This document shows, one piece after another, positions 11,713-24,172 of a DNA stretch of 64,000 bases; the stretch's first letter is position 1; each line of letters begins with the position of its first letter. The DNA is from Taxillus chinensis (taxonomy: Eukaryota > Streptophyta > Magnoliopsida > Santalales > Loranthaceae). The notes below the pieces were generated by a model that had not been told where the DNA came from, did no database searches, and worked only from the letters and a program-made list of their open reading frames with translations. Where the stretch lies: contig CM042085.1 in assembly GCA_023512835.1 (NCBI GenBank), forward strand, positions 32,093,812 to 32,157,811, written 5' to 3'. Position numbers and translations under genes: made by a program.

Positions 11713-12306
11713 CACTGGCATCGGTCTCGCTAAAGACCAATGAAAAATAAAAAATTGATGATTTTTGTCAAAATATGTCGGATTCATTAAAATCTAAATA
11801 TTTAGCTTTTAGCTACAGTAAATGCAAAGAATTCACCAAATTTAGCGACGTCGTCTTGTAGCATCATCAACGCGTCTTCTCTCCGACGCTGTCGCTCGAG
11901 AACGAGGGAGACCCACAATCCACCACACATCTTCGTGGTCTTGCTTTCAAATTTTAAATAGAGAGATTTAAGTATAGTAGTAACTGTGAGTGGGTGGGTG
12001 GGTTGTATTAAATAAAAAAATTTAAAAATTTTGTAGATCCAATAATCAACCGCCACTCAAAAAAAAAAAAAAAAACCTGCAAGCATTTAATGGTAATAAG
12101 TAAATAAAATAAAATTGAAATAAGATTTATTATAAGAAAAGTTAAAAAAAGACGAAGTTTGTTTACTTATTTGTATATATTATTAACCCAAAAATTATGA
12201 CATTGGAAATAGTCCAAACAAATGGTCTGCCTCCCACGCAATCCAACAGAGAGATCCTCGCTGAGATCCCGCGACCTCTCCCTCCCTAAACTGTGTTCAT
12301 GTCCTG

Positions 12307-12344
12307 CAGCACACGCGCGCGCGCGCGCGCACACACACACACTC
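12307..12344. repeat. (CG)n/(CA)n microsatellite in the 5' leader
   Basis: Alternating CG then CA dinucleotides about 130 bases upstream of the start codon of the host gene; followed by (ATT)n at about 12379-12400. Confidence 0.9.
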
Positions 12345-12473
12345 TGTCTCGCTCTCCCTGTGTGGCATACATTTTGCATTATTATTATTATTATTATTCA
12401 GCAAATGCTCGTTGTTGCAGCGTTGCTGTCGTACTTGCCTCGCCGTAGTGGCCACAGAGAGGGAGAGAGAGCC

Positions 12474-15252
12474 ATGAATCGTAGCACCAACGGCCGCGAG
12501 TCGCTGCTCGGAGGTGTCGCCGGAGTCAGGAACATTGCGGCGGGATCGCAGCACCGGCGCGGACGGAGTCTCACCCGAGTCTCCCCCAGAGTCGCCGACG
12601 AGAACTTGGATCTCTTCTCCAGGAACCGCCCCACTCTCTCCTTAGCCTCCTCCGACGAATCCGACGGTACACTGCGTTTCCTCGCTTAGGTCTCCTCCTC
12701 CTCCTCCTCCTCCTCTTCTTCTTCTTCTTCTTCTTCTCCTCCTTCTTCTTCTTTCTTTCCCTCCATCCTCGACTCGAGACGGGCATTGATGCGTGTACGC
12801 ATTCGACTCGGTGCTCGACAGCGACCGTCGATGTCGGGAACTGCAGTGGTTGGACTTGGATACGATACACCTAGGTTTTTAGTTTGTACTATCTTCGGGT
12901 TGTTTTTTGTTTTTATTTTGATTCGGTTCCGTTTTGAACTTTGATTTGCAGCTTCGGTGAAGCTTGGGGGAGTTTCAATTGGACCAGCGAAGATTGTGGC
13001 TGCTAGGAGTAAGCTGGATGACCTGTTGCTGTCCAGCGATGGAGGAAAGAACGACTATGACTGGTAAGATTGTGCTTGCCTTTGCTCATCCTAATTTTAT
13101 GTACTTTGCTCAGTTCTAGATCCAGTTCCGTTGAGATCCACCAAATGGCGAGGAAAGTGACGGAGCACCTCTATTTGTTCCCGCAAAAAAATAACAAAAC
13201 AAATTAGGATTCATTAATCCATTCAAGATTATCGATCGTGTTGGGTTACTCATTCTTTTAGTTCAGCGCCATCTTCGGATTGATGGAAGGGCAATTGTAC
13301 CCACTTTATGTTGGAAGGTGGTCTCAACATGGACCCTATAATATAATCCAACATTAGCTGCTTTACGTGATCCTCTAGCTTCATTGCAAGGCTCCAAATA
13401 AGTAGTGGCTTTTTAGCCGGAGTAATTATTTTTCTATCCACCCCAATTCGTAACACATAGAAAGCGTGTTGAATTCGGGGAGTAGTGCTTGTGATCCTAA
13501 TGCTTTCTCCGTGGGTAGCCCCCTTTTGGGTGAGATTTCTTCTTGCGATGGATCATTACCCAAACTCATAGCTACAGTTACTAACTCACCGCAAGTTATG
13601 ATGTGATTGGGACTGGGGACTTATGGTTCACTGGAAAAAGAGAAGTAATATGAGATACTTCAAAATTGCTCATGTTGAACACTTGTTATCACCAAAGAGC
13701 GGAACCTAAGATAGCTGAGAAGTGAGGAGACTTGTTGGAGTTTTCTTCACAGAATTGCTGATGCATTGAAATATAATCTGTTCCAGTAAAGCTCTGCACG
13801 CAATAAATATATTCCAGATTTATTATTTTTTACTTTCTTTAATCAGGGAGTCATGGCTCCCCAATGCTCCACTGGCATGTCTTTTACTGTACAATGACTT
13901 GCATTTCTTTGTGTTCAACTACAAGCTCCTGCATTAATCAGGGAATCTCGGCTTCCTGGTGCTCTTTTCATTTATTGCGTTCAATATGTTATTGGTATTA
14001 ATTTTTATTTTGCACCGATGTGCTAAAGTACTCATATACCTTGTTTGGGTTTTCTGTGATCTTATTATATTTCTGCATCTAAGATTCATTCCAAGACCAT
14101 CAGAAGATGACCTATTATACTTAGCAAGCACGCAAATTTAAAAACTCTAATTCGCATTGCCAGTCTTTATTTTCTTCTCATAATTTTTGTTGAGATCTTT
14201 CAATTCCTAAAGTATGATCAGATATATGATTTATTACTCTTTCTTTAAATCCAAACGATTAGTGTAGATGGAAGAAATTGGGACAGAGGTGCTTAGTATG
14301 CCAGAGGTTTTTATTTTTATTGTTTGGCATATGCTTTAGGGGGTTCCTTCAAAGCATGCCCAATCCATATCATAAATCATCCAAAATAGTGTTCAAACGT
14401 AAAGAGTAGAGTTCACTACTTCAGTGTTAAATTTGTCCCTGATTTATAGTATTTACAAAACTGACTACCATTTATCTTGAATGGATTATGGATTATAAAA
14501 TTGTTTAACTAACAAGGTAAGTGGTACAAAATTTGTTATTCATTGTTTTGGACAAGTATTTCTTTTGCTATGAAACGTACATGTATTCCAAACACATGCA
14601 CAAAATCTAAAAATCGTGATATTCTTTTTTATTAAATCGATTAGTAATATTATTGCTATTGTTATTATTATTTTATCACTCCTCTGTCCCACTTTCCTTG
14701 ACCACTTTTCAATTTATACAGAAATGACGAAAACAAATATTTTATCCCTAACTTACCCCTAATTAATGGGTGTGTTTCAATGGATGTTCTAATCAGTCAA
14801 ACATCAGTTAACCATATTGAAAGTAGACAACTAATTTAGGACAGACCAAGTTTAGAAGGTAAATAGGTAATCAAGGAGAGTCAAGGAGAGAATTTATTTA
14901 TTTATTTATATTATCATTGACCTTCTTCTGATGTCAACAGGCTCCTCACTCCTCCCGAAACTCCCCTTTTCTCTTCATCAAATGGAAGGGAGGCTCAGCC
15001 AACCTTAGGTGCAGCATCCAGAAGCAGTTCCTTTGTCAAATCAGTTTCCAATACCAGACCTTCAAGGGTATGTGTTCCCGTTTTGTTTTGTCACCTGACT
15101 TTATTGCTTCTGGGTAAAAGTTATATATTTTTTATCAATGAGTTGAACGTAAATTAATTTTTCAATGATGAATGGGAATCTATGTACACTGACATGTGAC
15201 ATGCAATTGTCCAAACAATTGAAATTTTGATACATTGGGACGCACGATTAAT

Positions 15253-15283
<31 letters not shown>

Positions 15284-18200
15284 CGTGATAAAATTTATAA
15301 TTAAATGCAAGATTGTGGATAAAATTATCATAAGCAAATAAATATTGTGATTTTTAACAACTAAATGTAAAAAAAAAAAACAAACAAACGAAAAACATAA
15401 TAAAAAATGACATAAAAGCAAATGACCATCATATCTAAAATTATAAAAATAACTTTCATGTCTCATTTTTTACATTAATCATTAATGGAGACCATAGATT
15501 TATTATCATTAACATCATCCCTAACAGTAATGGCTTCTGTTTCTACTCATCAAATGAAAAATTAAGTAATTTGCATGTCTTGATGATATCTTGTTTTTTT
15601 TATTGAGTGCACAAAATTGTAAGTATTCTAATTTCTCTTGGGCACCCGATGGAGAAGACTGTATAACTAGCCTTAAGGATATATTTTTTTTAAGTAATGT
15701 TGTACATGTACCATAAAGAAGCCATAAAGACTTGATATTTATATTTCACCTACTTTGTATGAAATTTAAATCGTTAAAACCTTCACTCTTGTTTATGATA
15801 TTTATATACTCCAAGTTGACCTTAGTGCTCTCTTCTAGGTTAGGAAAATATTTTCTTAAGGATTTTATTTTTCCTGGGTTAATTTTATCATCCAGAAGCA
15901 TTCTAGTGTGATTTTCATTAAGTCATTCATTGTTATGGTATCTTGTTTAAGAAAAATAAAAATGATGTTAAATACATTCATCAAGTTAAATTTTATTTGA
16001 AAGAAACATTAAATTATAAATGTTACCTAAGATTCAAGGCTTGTGCCAAACAATAAAGCAGGGTATTGTTCTTAGTTTAACCATCTACAAGAATTTAATA
16101 CACCACTTAATCAAAAATAAATTTCTCATCTAGTCTTTTCTATTCATGAGCATATTTAATTTCTTTCTATGCATTTTCAATCATTACATATCATAAATCA
16201 AGTGTAGTCAAGGCTTATAGATATCACAAAGTTGAATCATAATATTGGAATGTGTTGGAGGATCTTATGTGTCCCTCATGGCATTTTAGACTAGTGTTGG
16301 AGGCGTGTTGGACATCCAAAAAAAGATGAGTGTCCCAAACGTGTTAAAGATGTGTCGGTGCCCGAGGAGTGTGTGACATTGATACCCAAGGGTAGATCAA
16401 TCATTATACATTTTGTAGTTGCACTTCCGAGTTACAACGGAGGGGTTAGTGCTTGGATCATTTGTGAAAAAAGTTTTGTGTTGCCCCCTTAATTCCATTG
16501 GATGATGATCATCATCAGTCAACATCACTGATTCACTTGTCTGTTAATTCATTTTATTCTTAAAATAGGATACCATTGAATTGCTGGCACACTTTTGTCA
16601 TATGGTTAGTTAACTTGGACAAAATGCATAGTTTAAATCTTAGCAAGGAAATGCATATGTGCATAATAAAGTTAAAGGCTTTGGTGATATATGAAAATGG
16701 AAGAGAGGACAGATGAACTGTCACTTTGATAGTATATCTTGTTTTAATGAAGTTAAGTCCTCACAAGGGCTACATTTAGCCATGGTCTTGTTCAACCTAG
16801 GAGTGGAGCAACTTGTTGTCCTTCCTGCAATCAGTTTTGAAGATTGGCCTGAATGGAGTAAATAATGTTGCTGAATTCGCTTGATGTTGGTAATCAACTA
16901 ATGTTTATAACCATTAGGTAATAGGTTCTATTCTATTCCAGTCAGTTTTTTCCTCTTTGAAGCCTAGATGAACTTATTTATTATAGAAATCGAAAGAGGG
17001 AAATAGTTTTGGTGCATGCCCTACTAGGGCTACAACATATCCATATGCAAGTGTTAAATCTGCCCTACAAATGCAGTTTTAAGCATTCTTCTCAATATTA
17101 AATGCATTTTGCATTGATCAAACTTTGAATAATTGATGTGAAAAAATGTTTCAGCTTTCTGTGACACAATCAGAGGGCAACCATTCCTCAAGACCAACTC
17201 GAAGCAGCTCGGCAACTCGGCCTTCCTTGTCTACCACACAGTATAATTCCCATTGCTCAACTAAATCCTCTTCAATCCTCAACACTAGTTCTGCTTCAGT
17301 CTCATCTTACATTAGACCTTCCATTCCTCCCACACGCTCTCCATCTACAGCCAGAAACTCCACCCCAACGGTCCGACCTGCAGCCTCTCATTCTTCAACT
17401 CCTGCCCGTTTGGCCACGACCAATTCAACAACTGAAAAAACTCGACCATCCCAACATTCAAGATCTTCTACTCCAAATTCCAGGCATCAGATCCAGTCAA
17501 ATTTGCATTCCTTAGCTGCTCGGTCAACATCTCGGGCATCAACTCCCACTCGACGGATGTCAGCACCTTCTCTATCTGCAGGTACAACGTCTATTGGTCG
17601 GGTTTCATCTAATGGGCGTAATTCAGCCCCGACATCACGACCAAGCTCACCAGGGCCAAGAATTCGGTCCTCTCAACATCCCGTTACTCTTTCTGATTTT
17701 CCCCATGAAACGCCACCAAATCTTCGAACAACTTTGCCCAACAGGCCCCTTTCAGCAGGTAGGTCCCGACCTGGTGCTGCAGTCATTGTGAAGGGAAACA
17801 CAGAGAATCCTGTCCCTCCTGATTTGTCAAGAAGACTATCATCACCCATTTCCACCAGGGGAAGAGTAGTTGAATCCACTGCAAGGGGGAGGCCAATTGA
17901 ACCTGTTGCAAGGGGACGTGTGCAGGGAAACAGCCACGTTGAATTAACTGAGTCTCGAAAAGCACCCAGTGTCTCAGAGTTGGCAATGAGGAGACCGGTA
18001 AGAACTTCAGGCCCAACAACAGAGAGCACTGGATTTGGGAGAACCATCTCAAAGAAATCTCTAGATATGGCTATCAGGCATATGGTAAGCATACTCGTCC
18101 TCATCTAAACTTGAGAAAAAGTATTGGTTGTGGCAGGTTGGGTTACCTTGTTTAATTATCTGCTGCCTGATTAGTACCTAGGTGGATTCGTTTTGAAATC

Positions 18201-18864
18201 GTCATTTCCACGGTAGACATGGTGCCTTTTCATCCACCAATTTTATTTGTTTTCGGCCTTGTTGTATACTGGGTCTTACCCAATAATTTCGCTTGCAAGG
18301 GATTTCTTCAGTGATGATCGAATCTTTCTTTGTCATCACATCCACAGTTAAATTGCACAAAATTTCTCGTGTCCATTTGTCTTTTGCATAATAGAAGAAA
18401 GAAATACCGCAATATTTGATTAACTCCCGAGTCTTTATGTGCTACTTCGAATGCAGGACATAAAAGGTAGCGCAGTTGGCATTCGTACAATTCCAGGCAC
18501 TACCCTCTTCCCCCAGAGCATTCGATCCACCCCGGCTAAATCTCAAGCAATTCATTCGTTGAATGGTGCCCCCTCTGTAAACGTCAATGGGTGCCCATAT
18601 ATCAGCAGTAATGGTGTTATCTTAGAGAATGGAAATTATGTGAGTAGATCTCCCGCAAGCGGTGGACGAGAGGAAGAAAACAGTCGGTTATCTGCAAAAC
18701 TGGGTGAAATGGACATCTTTGAGAGCTCCAGGTATGACACGATTCTGCTCAAAGAGGATCTAAAGAATGCAACCTGGCTACATAATGTGGATGATAAATC
18801 TGATCAAGGGCCCTTATTTGATGGTGGGTTTGAGCCACTGCCTGAACCCTTTGGCCCTTTGTAA
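12474..18864 (+). CDS. Basic Ser/Pro-rich protein of a plant-specific family, 5 exons
   Basis: Exons by GT-AG sites and frame: 12474-12666, 12952-13063, 14941-15067, 17155-18084, 18457-18864; total 1770 bases, 589 residues plus TAA. The N-terminus (MNRSTNGRESLLGG), the acidic DENLDLFS motif, the motif YDWLLTPPETPLF (formed across intron 2) and the C-terminal TTLFPQSIRS are hallmarks of a plant family described as proline-rich or FLO11-like. Related Arabidopsis genes include At2g40070, which I recall at about 600 residues; members have been reported as microtubule-binding basic proline-rich proteins. Exon 4 (310 residues) is low-complexity Ser/Pro/Thr/Arg, strongly basic and probably disordered; the C-terminal part is acidic. 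I see no signal peptide or membrane segment. The start is chosen by similarity to family members; the frame stays open upstream to an ATG at 12222. Function is inferred from family. Retroelements flank it but no exon is broken. Confidence 0.88.
12690..12757. repeat. (TCC)n/(TTC)n tract in intron 1
   Basis: Pyrimidine triplet microsatellite just after the first donor site (GT at 12667), within the 285 bp intron 1. Confidence 0.9.
13064..14940 (+). other. Intron 2 of the host gene (1877 bp)
   Basis: GT (13064) to AG (14940), phase 2, joining TG and G to make the Trp of the YDW motif. AT-rich, with no internal gene. Intron 3 (15068-17154, 2087 bp, phase 0) is similar, with an AT microsatellite near 15250; intron 4 is 18085-18456. 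Confidence 0.85.
14684..14892. mobile_element. Possible Stowaway-like MITE in intron 2
   Basis: Begins cactcctctgtcccactttc and contains internal phrases (gaaatgacgaaaac, aatggatgttctaatca, agtagacaactaattta) typical of plant Stowaway-type MITEs as I remember them. The right terminal repeat is not clear, so boundaries are approximate. Confidence 0.4.
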
Positions 18865-19261
18865 GTTGTAACCCCTACAAATTAATTGCTTACTCCTTGA
18901 AAATGGAATTATGGACTGTCAATTTTGTGTAAATTAGGGGGTGCACCCTTTAATCTGAAAAGGCCTAAGATAAGTTTGTGAAATGTGAATTCTTTGATAA
19001 TGAGTGCGCTTTTTTCTATTCGTTATTTACTTTAAAATGGTTGCTTACTTGAAAATAATATATGGGTAAGAATTCAGGCTCATTATTCTTACTGCGTGGA
19101 CGCCAAATCAATTTGCCGCTTCGCCTTATGAAAGCATAGTGATTTCTTCCTATGAAAACATTGTCAGGCAGAGAAAAAGTGGTACTCATACCACGATTCG
19201 AGATTTATTAGCAAGAAGGGTTTAGTTTGATAATGTTGTGCTCTTACATGAAGTTGCTTTT
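18865..19261 (+). other. 3' flank and probable 3' UTR of the host gene
   Basis: Follows the stop codon directly. No further ORF of note and no polyadenylation signal that I would fix with confidence; the transcript end is unknown. Confidence 0.45.
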
Positions 19262-19557
19262 TAGCTGTGTTGGAAAAATAAGCTTATATAATAAAAAGTA
19301 GATTAGTATTTGATAAAATATAACTTTAAAAGTGCTTTAATTTTTAAAAGCAGTTGATATGTGTTTAATAAATTTAAAATAAGTGCCGTAAGGATATAAA
19401 AGATAAATATTTTTATTTTATTTTATTATAATTTAAAACAAAAAAAACCTTTCTCCTCCCTTATCCCCACCCGTGCCTCTGCTCTCAGCCTCCCGGCCAG
19501 CCCGACCCCCGTGCCAGCCCCCTTTGCTCCCAGCATCGCCTCCGAAAGGCACCTGCG
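19262..19557. repeat. AT-rich repeat arm, then GC-rich block, left of element B
   Basis: 19265-19440 has the phrases ataagcttatataataaaaag and aaaagtgctttaatttttaaa, seen in reverse complement in the repeat right of element B (33983-34183). 19445-19557 is C-rich. Together they may be the left arm of a non-autonomous DNA element into which B inserted. This is inferred. Confidence 0.35.
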
Positions 19558-19749
19558 TGTCACGGGGTCAACCTTTATAGTAGCTTAACCTGTGCGACAC
19601 CTAGTTTCCACCCGTATGAAGAAACGCTAGGTCAGCCTAACTCGTTGCATTTGGATTGGAATCCATCGATCTGTTGTAAAGCAATTGTGTAGGGAAGTGC
19701 TTAGCGGAAGAAAGATTGAATGAAGGAAACAAATAGTTTGTATTGATTG

Positions 19750-20165
19750 TGATGAGAACTGTTCGCGACTTGCGATATCTGCATTGCCGCATGCACGCAT
19801 CGTGTGACGCAAGACATCTTCTACTGCTAGGACTCTTCTTATATTTACTTTCCTTATCGTATTAGAAGTATTTCCTTTTTATTACTTTTCTTTATTTAAT
19901 TCGTAGTAGGATATTTTGGTATTTTACTTTAGTTTCCTAATTGTATTAAGTTTCTAATTCCTAGATAGTTGTTTGCCTATAAATATGCCTTGTCTATGAC
20001 AAGTTATGTATTCAAGAGTGTTTTTATCAATTATAAACTCTCAATTAGAGGTTTATACTTATTTTTGGCTTTTCCAGTTAATTACTTGAATTGCATAGGC
20101 TAGAGTTTGGGTATTCGGTTATCCTTCTCTAGATTGTTGTTGGATCATAATCAAGGTCCTCAATA
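19750..20165 (+). repeat. 5' LTR of element C (416 bp)
   Basis: Aligns over its full length with 22106-22519 with few substitutions. The two copies differ mainly in the first 70 bases. The sequence after it (tggtgctttcattgac, from 20169) is the expected place for the primer site and is not initiator-Met type. Confidence 0.9.
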
Positions 20166-20231
20166 ATTTGGTGCTTTCATTGACAGATTCTAATTAAGAT
20201 TTCTCAATTTATCTCGCGTTTTTCATCAGTA

Positions 20232-21983
20232 ATGACGGAGAAGGCAGCTAGAACGAACATACAACGGTTCGAAGCCTTGGAGAATTCCATGACAAAACTT
20301 TTAGCGGCGATAGCAGAGATGGTTCGATCACAAGGCAAGACGAACGAGAGTCTCAACCGTCTACTTGCCAGCAAGGGCAAGGAACCGGTCGGAGGAAGGC
20401 GAACTCATGGTGACGATCGTAGATCACGACGGTCTGCAAAAGAGGCTGATGATTCATCGGATGTTGCAGACAATCTTTACCATGGTCGGCTTAGGCGGGG
20501 TGTGTGTGTGGAGCGAGGACCGATGATTGTTGAGCAGTGGGTGCATGATGATCCAATCGGTGGAGAGAACATCGACGGCTACGAATCAGACGGGATGTCC
20601 AACAGGACAAACCATGGACGGAGACTAGTCTTCGAACATCGAAGGGGACAGAGGCACAATGCTGATGATTCTGATGGCAATAGACGCCGTGACTAGGGGT
20701 TAAGGAAGCCAAAGATCGAGTTTCTACACTTTAAGGGAGGTGATCCCTATAAGTGACTGGACAAGGCAGCCCACTACTTTCGAGTATACGAGGTGTCCAG
20801 AGATGATCGAGTTTCAGTAGCATGCATGTATTTGGATGCGAAGGCCAACAGCTGGTGGCGTTGGATCAAGGCCCAATATGAATAGGATGGACGACAAATG
20901 GGGTGGACGGCATTCGAGCAAGAGTTTCTAATTTAGTGGGGGCCCTCTCTTGTTGTCAACCACCATGGACAACTGGCCAAATTGAAGCAAGATGGTAAGA
21001 TTGCTGACTATGTAGAGGAGTTTCGACGACTCCAAATTCTTGTTCAAGGTTAGTCTGAAGAGTCTTTGCTGGGTACCTTTATCGAGGGGTTAAAGCTATG
21101 GATAACACGTGAACTGAAGCTGAAGCAACATCAATGGCTAATTGAGGCCATGAGAATGGCAGAAGTCTTGAAGGGGAGTTACCATAGCAAAAAGAAGCTT
21201 GCTAAGGAGAATTCCAAAGACATTAGTGTCAAAGTAGAACCCGTGGAAGACTCTCAAGCGGCAAAGACGCCCAATGAAGGTGGATCCAAGAGGGACAACA
21301 AGAAAAGTCGAATACTTTCATACGAAGAGGTTAATGAGAGAGCTAAGAAGGGTCTCTGCTTCAAATGCGGCAAGAAATGGGATAAGGGCCATTGGTGGTA
21401 CAATGGGAAGATATTTTTGATCGATGATTCCGGCTCAGTCAATGAAGACAACATTAGTGATGGTGGTGAATTGAGGTTGGCTGAAGTCGAAGAAGATACT
21501 TGTGACGCTGAGTTATCTCTTGATGCCATGACAGGGGGATCAAAGCTAGCTATTATGAGGCTCATGGCGTGGATTGGAACTCGTGAAGTTTCATTGCTTG
21601 TAGATTCTGGTTCTACCCACAATTTTATCAACACTGATATCATGGAGAAGGTTGGAATAAAAGGTTTTGCCTTAGAACCTTTTGTGGTGAGAGTGGCTAG
21701 TGGAGAAAAATTAAAATGCGAGAAAATAGTTCGAAATGCAAAGATAAATGCCCAAGGAGTTAGGATCACTAGTGATTTGCATGTGTTGGCAATGGTGGGA
21801 GTTGATGTGGTTCTGGGCACTGCTTGGTTGAAAGGTATCAGCAAGATTGTTACTGATTATCGAGCCATGACAATGGATTTCAAGTTAGATAGACGAAAAA
21901 GAACTTGGGCAGCTTTACCACCTAAAGAGGAACACCAGTGCAAAGCTCAAGAGTTCGAAGGACCTTGCACTAGTGGTGCTTAA
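20232..21983 (+). pseudogene. gag-protease relic of element C
   Basis: One frame throughout, broken by several stops (first at 20694-20696; others between 20740 and 21060). The parts are an N-terminal acidic/basic leader (MTEKAARTNIQRFEALENS), the capsid-like segment (LDKAAHYFRVYEV, MYLDAKANSWWRWI) and a damaged zinc knuckle (CFKCGKKWDKGHWW, where the last Cys has become Trp). A retropepsin follows, with LLVDSGSTHNFI near 21597-21632; its catalytic triplet is DSG, a known variant of DTG. The frame ends at 21983, about 120 bases before the 3' LTR. No polymerase segment follows. Confidence 0.8.
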
Positions 21984-22091
21984 TGCTTCGTGATGGCGAG
22001 TAATGGAGATTGGCGTGAGGCCTCTTGGAGTGACTCTGTTAAGTTATGGGAGCACTATCCAAAACTTTCCCTCGAGGACAAGGATGTCTTT

Positions 22092-22105
22092 GAAGGGAAG
22101 GGGAA
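22092..22105 (+). other. Polypurine tract of element C
   Basis: gaagggaaggggaa immediately before the 3' LTR at 22106. Confidence 0.75.
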
Positions 22106-22519
22106 TGATGAGAACTACCCGAGACGTGCGATATCTGCATCGCCATGTGCACGTATTGTTTGGCACAAGACATCTTCTACTGCTAGGACTCTTCTTATAT
22201 TTACTTTCCTTATCGTATTAGAAGTATTTCCTTTTTATTACTTTCCTTTATTTAATTCGTATTAGGATATTTTAGTATTGTACTTTAGTTTCCTAATTGT
22301 ATTAAGTTTCTAATTCCTAGATAGTCGTTTGCTTATAAATAGGCATTATCTATGACAATTTATGTATTCAAGTGTTTTTATCAATTATAAACTCTCAATT
22401 AGAGGTTTATACTTATTTTTGGCTTTTCTAGTTAACTACTTGAATTGCTTGGGCAAGAGTTTGGGTATTCGGTTATCCTTCTCTAGATTGTTGTTGGATC
22501 CTAATCAAGGTTCTCAACA
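22106..22519 (+). repeat. 3' LTR of element C (414 bp)
   Basis: Partner of 19750-20165. Ends TTCTCAACA, followed by the GATTG target duplication. Confidence 0.9.
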
Positions 22520-22688
22520 GATTGCTTGAAAGCTTTACAACATCACTCCCCTACATATAGATGTTAACACTTTTCTGGTTCTAACACCAGGAGACATTAT
22601 TTCTAATAGAGCATTTAAATCTCTACAACTCACTCTATAAACTAAGTTATAACACAAAGGAAAAATACCCCAAACTAGCCTAAGTGTG

Positions 22689-24172
22689 CTAGGATAAGCC
22701 TCGGTCCCTGACATTCTCCCCCACCCAATTTCGCAGCGTCCTCGTTGCATCTTCGGCTTCCTTGAACCTGTCGAATTGCTGGATGTAGCGTTCGGTTTCT
22801 TCCCAGTACTCTTCAATCTCCTTAGAGAATTGCCCCAGATCCTCTTCCTTCTCCCAGCTTGCCTCTTCAACCGGCCTGTTCTTCCATTGGACGTAGTACT
22901 CCACCGGGCTTGGATCTACGCCTCTTCTTGGCACGACTCTAGGAGAGTGGATTTTCTCTATCTCTTTGTCATAAGTTTTGTCCATTGATGCTGTTGGTGT
23001 CTATACCGCCCGCTATCCGCTCGTATCTTCTAAGTCTTCATGGTAAGGCTTGAGCAAACTAATGTGGAACACCGGATGCCTTTATAAGCTAGTCGGGAGG
23101 TCCAGTTAGTATGAGACCTTCCTAACTCTCTTAAGAACTTTGAAAGGCCTCTCATAACGGTGCACCAAACCCTTATGTAATTGTCTAAGTGCTTTGGTTC
23201 GGCGCGAAAGGAGTTTGAGCATCACTATGTCCCCTTCTTGAAATTCCAAGGACCTCTTTTATTGATCTGCCCACTTCTTCATCTTCTTCGCCGCCTTGTG
23301 CAAGTATGCCATGGCCAGATCCGTCTGTTCATGCCATCTTTTTGCAAACTTGAATGCCGCAGGGCTCTTTCTAGTGTACCCCCGAGTGATGGAAGTAGGC
23401 GTCAACGATTGCTGCCCAGTTACGAGTTTGAACGGGCTCTTGTTCATGGACTCACTTTCCTACAAGTTATACGAGAATTGGGCTATGTCGAGCAACTTGG
23501 CCCAATCTCTTTGATTGGCACTTACATAGTGCCTCAGATACAGCTCCAGTAAGCCATTGACATGTTTCGTTGGGCCGTCTGTTTGTGGGTGAAAACTTGT
23601 TGAAAAGTTTAAGTCCAAACCTATTATTTGGAACAACTCGGTCCAAAACCGCGCAGTAAATTGTGAGTCCTGATCGCTCCTGATTGTCTTTGGAATGCCC
23701 CAATACTTCACTATGTACTTAAAGAATAATCGAGTCGTGTCATCTGTCGTGCAGTCCTTCGGAGTTGGAATGAAAACTCCATACTTTGAGAATCGGTCGA
23801 CCACCATAATGATCGTACCACATCCTTCGGATCTTGGGAGACAAACAATGAAGTCCATGGAGATGCTCTCCCAAGGTCTTTCCGAAATAGGCAAAGGTTC
23901 TAACAGTTCTGCCGATTGCTGATTCTCTATCTTGTCTTGTTGGTACACAAGGCAAGTCCGCACGTACACTTGGACCTCCTCGTAAAGTTGAGGCCAGTAG
24001 TCATTTCCACCAACGCCAAGGTACGATCGACTCTGGGATGGTCAGCTCACTGCAAGTCGTGATATTCTTTGAGAATGTCTCTCCTCAAATTTCCCCATTT
24101 AGGAACGTAAACCCGTTCCCCTCGAGTATGGAGCAAGTTATTCCTTAGCCAAAATCGCCTCATCTTTCCAGC
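22689..24172 (-). pseudogene. Integrase and chromodomain of element B (broken)
   Basis: The same order as 192-1586 in element A: zinc-binding CLVYQQDKIEN (a Cys changed to Tyr), core with MDFIVCLP and RSDQDSQF, then the C-terminal domain and chromodomain YYVQWKNRPVEEASWE (near 22850-22900). Several stops and frameshifts lie between 22985 and 23460. A polypurine tract (reverse of ttctcccccaccc) lies at 22714-22726 inside the 3' end of this frame. The upstream side is cut by element E at 24173. Confidence 0.85.

Larger units (their letters stand above)
8828..12221. other. AT-rich intergenic region upstream of the host gene
   Basis: No gene seen. 8828-9010 is GC-rich and low in complexity; from 9050 the DNA turns strongly AT-rich with many A and T runs. 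It contains a duplicated AT-rich repeat (10190-10545 and 11345-11712). Near 9250-9390 there is a less biased patch of about 140 bases, with no sustained frame that I recognise. Confidence 0.6.
19750..22519 (+). mobile_element. Element C: short gag-protease-only LTR retrotransposon
   Basis: 2770 bp, TGATGAGAAC...GTTCTCAACA, with the 5 bp target duplication GATTG (19745-19749 and 22520-22524). LTRs are 19750-20165 and 22106-22519. The internal region (1.94 kb) has a degenerate gag and protease, then goes straight to the polypurine tract with no RT, RNase H or integrase. It is therefore non-autonomous and would need enzymes from a relative. It belongs to Ty3/gypsy by its gag and protease; clade not assigned. 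Confidence 0.85.
19558..22713 (-). repeat. 3' LTR of element B, split by element C
   Basis: Two parts, 19558-19749 and 22520-22713, that join into one TGTCAC...CTGACA LTR of about 380 bp homologous to 8468-8827. The 5 bases GATTG occur on both sides of element C as its target duplication. Confidence 0.9.

Noticed and set aside
12797..12843. Possible alternative first intron sites near 12797-12843
   Set aside because: The 12667 donor and 12951 acceptor give a clean frame and the family motif; no better alternative was found.
19080..19130. Resemblance of tactgcgtggacgccaaat to taccgtgtggatgccaaat at 34213
   Set aside because: Only about 25 bases, with no extension on either side; could be chance or a fragment of a shared repeat.
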